A DNA stretch of 24,383 bases from Plakobranchus ocellatus (GCA_019648995.1 BLXT01001350.1:1567962-1592344); one strand, 5' to 3'. Numbered from the stretch's first letter, positions 10,715-20,262 are shown. Notes: a model not told the origin generated them from the sequence alone. Translations and numbers: made by a program.

Positions 10715-11314
10715 NNNNNNNNNNNNNNNNNNNNNNNNNNNNNNNNNNNNNNNNNNNNNNNNNNNNNNNNNNNNNNNNNNNNNNNNNNNNNNNNNNNNNN
10801 NNNNNNNNNNNNNNNNNNNNNNNNNNNNNNNNNNNNNNNNNNNNNNNNNNNNNNNNNNNNNNNNNNNNNNNNNNNNNNNNNNNNNNNNNNNNNNNNNNNN
10901 NNNNNNNNNNNNNNNNNNNNNNNNNNNNNNNNNNNNNNNNNNNNNNNNNNNNNNNNNNNNNNNNNNNNNNNNNNNNNNNNNNNNNNNNNNNNNNNNNNNN
11001 NNNNNNNNNNNNNNNNNNNNNNNNNNNNNNNNNNNNNNNNNNNNNNNNNNNNNNNNNNNNNNNNNNNNNNNNNNNNNNNNNNNNNNNNNNNNNNNNNNNN
11101 NNNNNNNNNNNNNNNNNNNNNNNNNNNNNNNNNNNNNNNNNNNNNNNNNNNNNNNNNNNNNNNNNNNNNNNNNNNNNNNNNNNNNNNNNNNNNNNNNNNN
11201 NNNNNNNNNNNNNNNNNNNNNNNNNNNNNNNNNNNNNNNNNNNNNNNNNNNNNNNNNNNNNNNNNNNNNNNNNNNNNNNNNNNNNNNNNNNNNNNNNNNN
11301 NNNNNNNNNNNNNN
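10715..11314. other. Assembly gap (600 N)
   Basis: Exactly 600 N, so probably an estimated or default size. Order and distance across it are inferred by the assembler, not read. ORFs called through it are artefacts. Confidence 1.
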
Positions 11315-11330
11315 GGGGGGGGGGGGGGGG
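11315..11330. repeat. Poly-G run at gap edge
   Basis: Sixteen consecutive G immediately after the gap. This may be a genuine homopolymer or a sequencing dark-cycle artefact. Confidence 0.9.
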
Positions 11331-13629
11331 TTCAAGAACGACCTAATTATTGTTAAGACATCCAGTTTTACAAATTTAAAAGTCATCTATCATATATCAT
11401 TCATGTAACCATCTTGTATTACTATTAGAAATGAAGACTGGCCAGGTTAGGTGCATAGATCTGGAGCAATTGTGCTCTGGGCTTTTCTGTGGGAACCTGT
11501 GTAACTTAGAATGTATCAGGTATTTCCTTTAAATAATTTTTTTTTTCTGATAATCAATTGCACCAAACAGTATACCTATTATCTATCATAATATGAACTA
11601 CATTGACTGTTACAGAAATTTCGTTTTTTTCATATATAGAGGGCCGACTGTATTAAAAAAAAAAAAAGAGAATTTTTGTCAATGATGGTCTATTTAAAAA
11701 CAAAAATCATAATTTTTTTTTGTTTCAGTGTCACTATATCGCTTGTTTTTTTTGTTTTTTTCTTTTAATATGGTGTCGTAACTATTTATCATAATGAAAT
11801 ATAAATGCCGCAGGAAATGTATTATTTTCGTGCAAAACTTTATTTTGCTGTAGATGATATCTTTGTTTTTAAGGCGATGAACTTTGATTGCTGAAAATTG
11901 AATTTTGTGCAAATAAAAGCTTTTGCTGAGGTTACACTGCTACTTAATGTGTTTCAGAAGTTGCTTTGTATTTTACTTCTTATTTTTGCACATTTAGCTC
12001 CTCCAAAATAAGGTGATCTTATTCTTACGCTTTTGGATTCTTATCAGGTGTCAGGCCCAAACTGAAATCTACAATAGGTGCCAGCGGATCTCAGAAAGAT
12101 TCACCAGCTATAAACTCACTGTTCGTTTTTCTAAACTTATATCGGTAGTGCCTGAAAGTTTAAAGAATGGTTTTGAGTTGTTGGTGGCACAGTGGATAGC
12201 AAACCAGCCCTGAGGTCTGCAGGGAGTTTTCTACTGCTATTTTGAAAAGAAGGGGAAAATAAAGTAATATTTGATGCATGAGCTTAAGAAAATACATGAG
12301 CATCCACATAATGGTATGTTTTGGTGAATTGGTGGACTAGCACATAAATTATAGCGTAAAGTGCATAAACTGCCTTCATAATCATATGCTCATGGTATAA
12401 ATTTTGAGATACTGCTGAGTAGACTAAGCCGATTTATTTTGCAGTGTTAAATTTTTGAATGGTACTGGTACCTCTATTTTGCATGTTCTGTGTGAGAAAA
12501 ATGACTTTAAATGCAACCTGAAAGATATCTTTCTTTGAGAGATGTGGCTGCTATTCAGATTTTTTTATCTTGATGTTATACATGAAATATGATAAGCTGA
12601 AAGTTCTCCTCTAAAAACACACTGTATTGACTTTTCATTGAGTACCCGTATAAATATGATGATTTAAGTTTAGCATGACAGATAGATTATCAAAATTTCA
12701 CAGGAAAATAGAACTTAGAACCTATAAGGACATTTCTTTGGAATATTTAATCACTTGCTTTTATGGTGATAACATGTGATCTTGCTTTATAAGTGTCCTG
12801 TGTCCATAATAGGACATAGCATCTCTGGCTAATAGTTCACAAAATACATGTAAGTCTATTTTACCATTCTGCCTGATTCAGTAATGCTTGGTCATCCTCT
12901 GCTTCATTTTTCTAAATTAGCACCCTCTGGAGATCTTATTTCCCTTTACTGGTACTCTTCCGTTTGGTAATTTTTACGTTTTTCATTTCAATCTAGTGAT
13001 GGGTAAAAAACATGGAACAAATACTTTGCCTTTTTTCTTAAAACTGAATAATTAAAAGACGGTTATCCTGTCTTACTGTAGATCTATATCAAAATGATTT
13101 AGTTGTATCACCACAAAAAAAAATGATTAAACATATACCTCTCATTCCCCCAAAGTGAGTCTGATAATTCCAAGTATTTGTTCTCTTCCAAATAAAAAAA
13201 CTTTTTCTTTACTCAGGCTCCTAGAGTTATCATAACCTGATGGGACCTCTCCCTGTAATGCTGGTGTGAGCTCAGTTTGCCTGAGTGACAGGTCAATTGA
13301 CGCCTGTAAATTAAGATTGTCAATGAAGAAAGTATCTCATTTTTTCATCAAAAAAAACGAAAAAAAAAATTACTACAAAAAAAAAAAAAGAAAACAAACA
13401 AGCAAACGCCACATTGTTTTTTTGAATTTTAAAAGTGCAATCAATGACAAGAATTTTGAGACTGTAAAAACTTTAAAACTTGCTTGTATGACATAAGCGG
13501 ATAACAAAAACAGGGTATCATTTTTAGCAATTTTATTGTAAACTCCACATCAACATTTACTTGTGAATGTTGCAGGGAACGAAAAAGAAAAAAAAACAAC
13601 AAACAATAAGACTAAAGTAAAAGCCTACT
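11331..13629. other. Spacer between HARS and the methyltransferase gene
   Basis: AT-rich spacer between two convergent genes. The only identified items are a SINE fragment at 12183-12226 and homopolymer A/T runs. An AATAAA at 11912-11917 could be an alternative HARS end if the gap is short. No coding region is supported. Confidence 0.65.
12183..12226 (+). mobile_element. tRNA-derived SINE fragment (A-box part)
   Basis: GGTGGCACAGTG, GCCCTGAG and TCTGCAGGGAG match the 5' part of the SINE at 16479 with few differences. The copy loses similarity after the anticodon-arm-like CAGGG, so only the A-box half remains. Confidence 0.7.
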
Positions 13630-13635
13630 TTTATT
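13630..13635 (-). terminator. Polyadenylation signal of the BUD23-like gene
   Basis: AATAAA on the minus strand, only 16 nt after the TGA, followed by a GT/T-rich tract (minus strand, about 13610-13575) that suits a downstream element. A very short 3' UTR is implied. A second AATAAA lies at 13537-13532. Confidence 0.65.
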
Positions 13636-13651
13636 AACATGATTCTCTCTT

Positions 13652-14818
13652 TCATTTAATTTTTGACTCTGGTAAAAACAAAATCAAAAACAGCTTCCTG
13701 CCCCTGTCTAAATGAGGATAATCTCCAACTAAAACGCCCTGGAAATAAGAATTTGCATGTTGTATAGCACTCTCCAACTGGTGTAAGTTCTGTGGGTAAA
13801 ACTGGATCACAGCTTTTCCACCTGGACGTAGAATTGATTTTAGTCCAGCAAAGAAGCATGACAGTTGGGCATCAGTCTTACCATAAAAAAGCCACTGAAG
13901 GAAAGAAATACTTATGGCCAGATCAAAACTGTTGGGTTTGAAAGGAAAGCCATGCCTAAGATCCCATCTCACTACATCAGCAGCTGCTGATACTGTCTGT
14001 ATAAAGTGCAATGGAGCTGTACAAATACTCGTATTGGTCCTGTGTAGGTAAATATTTTCTGAGTTATGGCTGTTGAGCTGATGTAAGTTATGATATTCAG
14101 TGCTATTAAAACTAACCAAATTATTATAAAAATCATCGGAACCATTATGGTCTGTGGCAAACGAAGATAGCTTTGAATCCTTTTTTGCAGATTTTACTTT
14201 TGTCTTTATTGATAGCAAGTTTGTTCTTGTTTTTTGCAACCCTGACAAATCCAGGTCTATTCCAATGCATGGATACCCCATGTCAACCAATGGCTTTAAG
14301 TTATATCCATTCCCACATCCTATATCAACGATTATTGGATGTTCATGTTTTGGTGGAGGAGAGATTTGTAATTCTTCATGAGTATCTAACCCTTGCAAGA
14401 GAAATGCCAAATCAGAGGAAGCTTGGGAAAACTTGATGCCACCAAGGAGTCTTAAAGAAGCAGCTACAAGCTCTTGCTGAATTCGCTCAATTTTTTTAGT
14501 GCTTTTAGTCACACTTAAGTCGCTACCCAAACAGCTTACTTTGCTGTCTATAGATGAAGCATTTCGCTGACAAATTAACTCAGGACGTCTTTGAAAGCCA
14601 CCTTTCAAGTTTTTCAGTTTAAATTCACTGAGGTTTTTACAGACTTTGATTCCTGGTGGAAGGCATAAGGAGAGATGACATGTACTTGGGAGAATAAAAG
14701 CTTTCAGGTCTTGATTGTGAAGTGAAGCATATCGTTTCTTATATCTTTGGATCACTAACACTGTACATTTATATTGTGCCAATAGATGTCTTTGTACACT
14801 TTGCAGTAACGGAACCAT
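13652..14818 (-). CDS. BUD23/WBSCR22-like SAM-dependent methyltransferase, single exon
   Basis: A 388-residue ORF ending in TGA. The ATG is fixed by a TAA stop immediately 5' of it. BUD23, with its activator TRMT112, makes N7-methylguanosine in 18S rRNA. Family evidence here: SAM-binding VDIGCGNGYN (164-173), acidic GIDLD (186-190), GFPFKPNSFD (290-299), ISISFLQWL (302-310), CFFAGLKSIL (321-330), AVIQFYPQN (336-344) and GDYPHLDRGRKLFL (365-378), all in BUD23 order. Differences from the usual protein of about 280 residues are a 160-residue N-terminal part, a Ser/Asn/His/Lys-rich insertion at about 191-280 between beta 2 and beta 3, and a stop right after the last strand, so the basic nuclear C-tail is absent. 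The first 36 residues lack acidic residues and contain R10, K17, R25, K27, K28 and R29, as a mitochondrial presequence would. It is probably a divergent paralogue; substrate unknown. Confidence 0.85.
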   Translation of the reverse strand: MVPLLQSVQRHLLAQYKCTVLVIQRYKKRYASLHNQDLKAFILPSTCHLSLCLPPGIKVCKNLSEFKLKNLKGGFQRRPELICQRNASSIDSKVSCLGSDLSVTKSTKKIERIQQELVAASLRLLGGIKFSQASSDLAFLLQGLDTHEELQISPPPKHEHPIIVDIGCGNGYNLKPLVDMGYPCIGIDLDLSGLQKTRTNLLSIKTKVKSAKKDSKLSSFATDHNGSDDFYNNLVSFNSTEYHNLHQLNSHNSENIYLHRTNTSICTAPLHFIQTVSAAADVVRWDLRHGFPFKPNSFDLAISISFLQWLFYGKTDAQLSCFFAGLKSILRPGGKAVIQFYPQNLHQLESAIQHANSYFQGVLVGDYPHLDRGRKLFLILFLPESKIK

Positions 14819-14858
14819 TTAATCAATACTGGTATGCTTCTCAATCTTTTATGACTAC

Positions 14859-14876
14859 CTGAGGAAAAAAAAAGAA
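14859..14876 (-). promoter_or_regulatory. Putative 5' UTR splice acceptor of the BUD23-like gene
   Basis: On the minus strand a T-rich run ends in TTTTCCTCAG|GTAGTC, 40 nt before the ATG. This is a good 3' splice site, implying a non-coding first exon farther right. A donor-like CG|GTAAGT lies at 15709-15704 on the same strand, but that pairing is only a suggestion. Confidence 0.45.
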
Positions 14877-16354
14877 ATATATTTGATAATGATTATAAAC
14901 AGCAACTGAAAAGGCAACTTTGGTCAAAATCAAATGAAACCCCCAGGAGAAAATTAAAAAACCATTAAATCCCCAAAGGGAATAAACTGCAATTTAATTA
15001 TGTATGATGCATATAAAATTCTGATCATTTTTTTTTCATGATTTATGGAGTTATTTCCACAAGCCTGTATGCTTATCATTAGTTAATATTGCAAAACCAA
15101 CAATCGACAGTAAATCATTAAAATACCCATAACCTGCACTGAAAGGCAGATGGCGCCACAATTTCTGATTTTTCAATATATAAGAAAAAAAAAATCACAT
15201 AAAATATAACACATGATGGTCTTTAACAGATCTATCAAAATGGCAATTAACTTACTAACTATAAAGAAATAGAATATAAGTTGAAAATGATTGTATACAC
15301 TGTTAACTGATGCAAAGAATAGGCGTATTTCCAGCTCAGAAATAAAGAGAGGGAGCCTAACCAGGCTAAAACTAAAAGTGCTTATTTTGATGAAATGTAG
15401 CCAATCCTCTCAAAGACAGAATGTAATGGGTGAGGGTAGTTAGCTGCACGCTATGATCTAATGATCTAGAAGGAAGAGGCAATACCAAATGACTTGTTTT
15501 GTTTTATCAACACATTCACCCCTTCTGATTTTGAAATACATAATACATGTATTCCATAGTTTTGGTTCAGGGTAGGCCTACTATCCTGACTACCTTAAAT
15601 CAGGGATTTTCTAGTGACTATTATAAGTGTTCTGCTCATCATTTAGGGTGAGTCTTTGTCATGCATCATGATCAATGGGCTTTTTGATTGAAAACTGACT
15701 AAAACTTACCGATTTTGTATATTGTATTGTATTGTATTTTTTATTGATTTGCGATGCTAAAAGAAAAACAAAATCCTTCATTGTTATGACAAGAAGACAG
15801 GATATTTTTTAATGCAGTTAAGGAAAAAAGTTGTATGAGAAAAAAATTGCAACCTTAAGGACCATTAGATATATCTAGCTATTGTAAATATCATTGTAAA
15901 TCAAGCATTCATTAAATATTCATCCAGTTATAAACCCCTTGAGAATTTAAACTATGAACATTTTTTTACCATTAAAAGCTGTAAACTAAAAATAGGGCGT
16001 AAGAGCCAACCCCCGACATTCAATATTCATCTCTTTTACAATGAGATGTAACATACAAAAAATGGTAACTCCCTTAATTCTTTAAGAAGCTCTGAAACCA
16101 TTATGTCCCACTCACAGCATTCGTTTGAAGCTCTAAGTTTGAAAATAAACACTATCAACAAATCTCACTGTACTGTTCATTTTGGCAGCCAAAGTTCTTC
16201 TTCATACAAAAAGCTGACTTTTTAAAGTAACCGTAGAATTTTTTTTCAAACTATAAAATACAATAAAAAAAAAGAATAATTTCTCCAATACATTTTTTAA
16301 ATTAAATTTTTTATAAAAACAGTTATAAGATTTAAATTTCAAACTTTTCCCTAT

Positions 16355-16402
16355 ACTCATTAAATAAAAGCGGTATAAACTCATTAAATAAAAGCGGTAT
16401 AA
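16355..16402. repeat. Perfect 24-bp tandem duplication
   Basis: Two identical adjacent copies, 16355-16378 and 16379-16402, beginning ACTCATTAAATAAAAG. No mismatch, so it is recent or copied by slippage. Confidence 0.97.
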
Positions 16403-16478
16403 CTTGTGATACTAAATAATGCTCTACACAACACAAAACTTTACCAAACGTAACACTGAAAAAACATCTTCAGTTAAT

Positions 16479-16625
16479 GGTGGCGTCGGTGGCACAGTGA
16501 CTAGTGAGTCCGCCCTGAGATCTGCAGGGACCCCTCTGCTCGAGTCCCGCCACCGTCACCCTGGCCTGATGGAGGGCCTGAAAGCCTGAGATTACCTTTT
16601 TGTAAACTGGTTGTACACAAAAGCC
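16479..16625 (+). mobile_element. tRNA-derived SINE
   Basis: The tRNA-like head begins GGTGGCG (16479-16485), which pairs perfectly with CGCCACC (16548-16554) like an acceptor stem. It has an A-box-like TGGCACAGTGACTAG, an anticodon-type hairpin CCCTG/AGATCTG/CAGGG at 16513-16529 (7-base loop) and a B-box-like GCTCGAGTCC at 16538-16547. The loop has G where U33 should be and the T stem is poor, so it is not a working tRNA. A unique tail (16555-about 16625) follows. A partial copy at 12183 confirms that it is repetitive. Confidence 0.8.
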
Positions 16626-16894
16626 AAAACCAAACTGTTCATTAAATGTGCATTGCGAGTTTGACAACAGAAAGCTGAAGGCTATTGCATCACTCTTTTG
16701 TTGTTGTTTGCTTCATTGCTCTTTCAAAAAAAAAAAAAGCGCCACCAAGCTCACTAAATATTTTAATACATGTACTGCAATACAAAGTAAGTTGGGCACT
16801 CTTGCTCCTTTTCACGACCTCACGTTTTAGGCCAACCAAGCCCATGAAACACTTGCCACATTGGATATTTTATTGCTTTAAAAAAAAAAAGTAT

Positions 16895-16926
16895 CCCCTC
16901 CCTCCCTCCTCCCCTCCCCCACCTCC
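16895..16926 (-). other. G-quadruplex-type tract
   Basis: A CCCCTCCCTCCCTCC-type tract on the plus strand. The minus strand has five G runs of three to five separated by one- to four-base spacers, a canonical G4 pattern. It lies about 800 bp upstream of the WHEP exon ATG, in the divergent intergenic region. Confidence 0.75.
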
Positions 16927-17579
16927 TAAAAAATATGAAGATCAAAAGAAAAACGAAAACCAAACACCTCTTCATGATTTATTCTTTTTTTGTACTACCG
17001 CTAATAATTGCGAACAAACATTAACTTGATCATGACGTTCTTTGGGGTGGTATATTTCACAGCATTGAGTTTAAGATATAAGCCTAGATAATAATCGAAG
17101 ATTTTGGACTCTGACGTATCGCTCAACTCTGTATCGCAAGCAATTGCGTATGCATGTCATGTAAAATTAACATAGATTCTGACTTTTCACGAAATCAAAG
17201 TTCTAAGCTTTAAAAGTAAAATTCCCTTAAATCTCTGGTCATAATTTTGGTTCGCCATATTTTACAAGCGTTTGAGCACAGAATGTGCATTTTATTGTGT
17301 AGCTGAGTACCGTTTTAAGTGAGTCGGCCCACCTACTTTAGATGAAATAGAAGGCATTAGTGCCTAATGTTTGGAACAGAGACGATCCCTCTCTTTGCAA
17401 TAGATTATAAATTTATTACATGCACTATTAAAACTTTTTATATATTGAATCATTTTCTATAAAAGCATTGCTCTCTCCTCATACTTTTTTTCGCCTGCCA
17501 CGATTTGTTGCCTAAAGTGCACAGTTCCCTGTTCTATACATTACCTTTACCAAATATTTTAAATATTCTTTTTATACAG

Positions 17580-17706
17580 CTTGGGGACAAAAATAAATAC
17601 CATTTGCCGGTCTCTTTTCTGACGTAATAACGCGAAACAAGTTTTAAGCTCCTAAAACCTTAGCCGCAAAAATCTGACATATTTCTATTACAAAGCACAA
17701 TGGCGG
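17580..17706 (+). promoter_or_regulatory. Putative promoter of the WHEP-exon gene
   Basis: Less AT-rich than its surroundings, with CpGs. TGACGTAA at 17620-17627 is a CRE/ATF-type bZIP site 73 bp before the ATG. ACAATGGCGG at 17697-17706, overlapping the start codon, resembles the YY1 site common at TSS-proximal positions of housekeeping genes. No TATA box is obvious. In mammals many aminoacyl-tRNA synthetase genes respond to ATF4; any such control here is inference. Confidence 0.45.
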
Positions 17707-17795
17707 ATGTCAACAAAAACGTGTTGGAGGAACAGATCAAAGCCCAAGGAGCAGTAGTTAGGAAACTGAAAGAGGAAAAGGCTGATGCTGAGAAG
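17700..17795 (+). CDS. Orphan first exon encoding an N-terminal half WHEP domain (HARS-type)
   Basis: Thirty-two codons, starting MADVNKN and continuing LEEQIKAQGAVVRKLKEEK then ADAEK, followed by the donor gtacat. It matches human HARS1 residues 1-30 ([20 protein letters not shown]), and the exon ends in phase 0 at the same place as I recall for human exon 1. WHEP domains are helix-turn-helix appendages of HARS, GARS, WARS, MARS and EPRS that bind RNA or protein; this exon covers helix 1 only. The ATG has a strong context (A at -3, G at +4). Without splicing it would stop after four more codons. The partner exon 2 (an IDEEVAKLL-type segment) was not found before the window end. HARS is the best guess, but short WHEP halves of other synthetases look similar. 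Confidence 0.75.
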
Positions 17796-17898
17796 GTACA
17801 TATAAATTGAAGGAAGTGTATCGAAATGGAATCGGCAAAACTTCCGAATGTGCACAAAAAAATAAATAAATAAATAAACGGGAGTAAATTCATGAAAG

Positions 17899-18028
17899 CT
17901 AGATCTAGATTCTAGATCTAGACTCCTTAAAGCCAAAACTCGAATCAAAGCAACAATCAGAATTCAGAGCTAGAAAATCTAGATCTAGAATTTAAATGTT
18001 AGGCCTAGATCTAACTTTAGATTCTAGG
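17899..18028. repeat. CTAGATCTAGA palindrome cluster
   Basis: A perfect interrupted palindrome with 11-bp arms CTAGATCTAGA and one central base spans 17899-17921. TCTAGATCTAGA, a 12-bp palindrome, is at 17978-17989. Related words follow near 18007 and again at 18884-18893, 18922 and 18950. Confidence 0.85.
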
Positions 18029-18120
18029 TGGAATGAGAATCACCCATCATACAACAAACAGCATACCTACCACTAACTGAATAGACAACACAAAATCCTA
18101 ATCACCAGATTATGTACAGG

Positions 18121-18600
18121 TCACAACACTTTACAGACATAGGAAGCACGTTTACAAAACTTAACTTGGAGAGGCTCAGGATGGCCAATGTGGATCTGCA
18201 CTTCGAACAGCAGAGTGCTTACTGCAGTCTTTCCCAAATGTTTTGTGTCTAAGAAAGTCAAACTCACCCAAAAATCTGAACTGGGCTCTTGAAGATCTGA
18301 CCCTGACTGCAAACTTTGTGCAAGCCAATGGTCTACAAATTTTATGTGACTTGCCAACATTGTGAGAACACAAAGAAGAAAACATTTTTTATATGGGATA
18401 ATCAGGGCACAGACACAATGCCTTTTAGATCTACCTTCACAAGCTACAGACGAAATGAAGGGGTTGTATGCCAAAATCTACTCAATTTTATAAATGCCTA
18501 CGATCTCTTCATTTCATTAGCAGCTGATGAGGGTAGATTGGGCTGGTCCCTGGACTATCCTGAAAATATCACAGTACAACCATCAGCCTAGTGTTTATGA
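18121..18600. other. Unidentified patch, open on both strands
   Basis: Less AT-rich than its flanks. The minus strand is open for 117 codons (18474-18121) and the plus strand for 91 (18316-18591). Neither conceptual protein is recognised. The base composition and simultaneous openness suggest old mobile-element sequence rather than a host exon. Confidence 0.35.
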
Positions 18601-19104
18601 CATGAAAATGAACAATTTCTGATGATTGCTTCCAAGCTTGTGTTTTATATTTCTAAATTAATTCTGGAATGAGACCTGATTAACTAAAAGAGTGTAACTG
18701 AAGCAATCAATTAATTTTCAAAAACTTTTGAAAGATAGCTTTATCTTGTTCGACTGAAATTATTTGTAGAAGCCTAATAATTCGAAATTGCAAGTAAGCT
18801 TTTAAAATTGTCTTCATTTTGTCATTAATATCAAAATATCACTATCTGTGCAAACTCGGAAATTTTTTCATGACTTCCTCAAACTAGATCTAGATTGAGT
18901 CCTCTTATTTTTGTAAATTTTCTAGATCAAGGTAGTATACAGAGCTCCTCTAGATTTAGATCCCTAGCCCCTTCTGCAGCAATTCATAAGTTTATGTGGC
19001 ATATATTAGCCTTTTTAGGATGAGTACTTTTAAACTTTTAAAAGATTGTCGGGGTTTTAAAAAAAAATTTTAGTGAAAGTCTAAAATGAATTTGCAAAGT
19101 GAGT

Positions 19105-19142
19105 ATTCAGAATAACAGATAAGAATATTCTGAATAACAGAT
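19105..19142. repeat. Short direct repeat with self-complementary core
   Basis: ATTCAGAATAACAGAT (19105-19120) recurs as ATTCTGAATAACAGAT (19127-19142), one mismatch. The first nine bases of the two copies are reverse complements of each other, so the pair can also form a hairpin. Confidence 0.7.
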
Positions 19143-19816
19143 CCAACAAGATAACATTATTTGGAATAGCCAGGGACAAATCTTAACCTAGAATGTAAAG
19201 ATATGAATTAATGTAACATAGAAGTGAGGGGCTTAATTTTTAGAAAATCGAATTTGGATTTTGGTTTCTATGCTTTGAGGTGTAAATCTAGATTTCGTCA
19301 GGAAATTTTGTTTTTGAAGGGGATTTTATATAGGCCTCAAACTGTTCCTTTGATGTCATTATTTGTGCTCAGGATCTTAATTTATTAACCAAGTGCAGTA
19401 TTTGGCAAATTTCTACTTTGACACCAATGTCAGCTACTGATGAAATAAAGAGGTTGTCAGTCACTATAGTGTGAAAAGAGCCACTTTAAGCTAACATCTT
19501 CACAATTTTTCATTTGCAACATGAAAAGCGTGAGTTTTGATTTAAAGCACATGAAAAATTAAAAAAAAAAATACCATTAATCATTCAATAAACGTTAGAT
19601 GGTGTTTTTCTTTCTTTCTTTGTAAATTCTTCTTTTTCTCGTTTTTCCTCTCCTCTTCCTTTTCTTTCTACTTTTTCTTCATTTCTACCTCCTTGCTGTT
19701 GATTTTATTGGTCGTTATTGTCATTATCATTACTGTGGTTTTTGTTGCTGTTGTCATCCTTATTGTATTATCTTATTGTTGGCAAAAGTTATGTTAAAGT
19801 TATATTTAAAAAAAAA

Positions 19817-19871
19817 TTAAACACAAAACAAGTATAAACAGAAGCAGTGTAAAAATTAAAATTATTTTAAT
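19817..19871. repeat. Direct repeat, left copy (55 bp)
   Basis: Starts TTAAACACAAAACAAGTATA and ends TTATTTTAAT. It matches 20263-20317 with a single G/A difference; the two copies are 446 bp apart start to start. Confidence 0.95.
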
Positions 19872-20085
19872 AATATATAGAAATAAGAACAAAAATAAAA
19901 GAAAGACAGTATTGATGATAATGATTATGAAGATTAACAAATACCATAATAGATTACTGTTGTTGTTAATGCTACCACTACTACGATTTCAGTTGTATTA
20001 TAAGTGATAATAATGGTAATAATCAAAAGGAATAATTATCACAATGACGATGATAGTGATTATTGCTATTTTTATCATTACTCTT

Positions 20086-20106
20086 ATCATCATCATCATC
20101 ATCATC
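20086..20106. repeat. (ATC)7 microsatellite
   Basis: Seven perfect ATC units inside a broader region (about 19720-20110) rich in ATT, ATC and GTT triplets. Confidence 0.95.
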
Positions 20107-20262
20107 CTTATCATATTTTATATTTTTAAACATAATATGATAAGGTTTGAAATTATAAGACTAAGCTAGATCAGTTTAGATTTCTGAGTGAAAGTCAATG
20201 TAATATACAAATATTTAAATCAATAATGTAAATGTAGCCTAAGTGTTATAAGAAATGCACCT

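Larger units (their letters stand above)
14877..17579. other. Divergent intergenic region
   Basis: AT-rich region between the minus-strand methyltransferase and the plus-strand WHEP exon. It holds a (TATTG)n tract near 15719-15735, a 24-bp tandem duplication, a SINE and a C-rich tract. At 15146-15156, GCAGATGGCGC fits the 3' 11 positions of the CTCF consensus but not its first three, so it is only a weak candidate. No ORF here is convincing. Confidence 0.6.

Noticed and set aside
10592..11408. Long ORFs of 218-264 codons across the gap on both strands
   Set aside because: They are composed mostly of N, flanked by microsatellite and poly-G; artefacts of translating unknown bases.
13972..14436. 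Overlapping ORFs in other frames of the methyltransferase gene
   Set aside because: Shadows of the 388-codon frame, which carries clear family motifs.
16479..16554. A functional tRNA gene
   Set aside because: The cloverleaf is incomplete: the T stem is mispaired, U33 is absent, and a partial copy at 12183 shows that it is a SINE.
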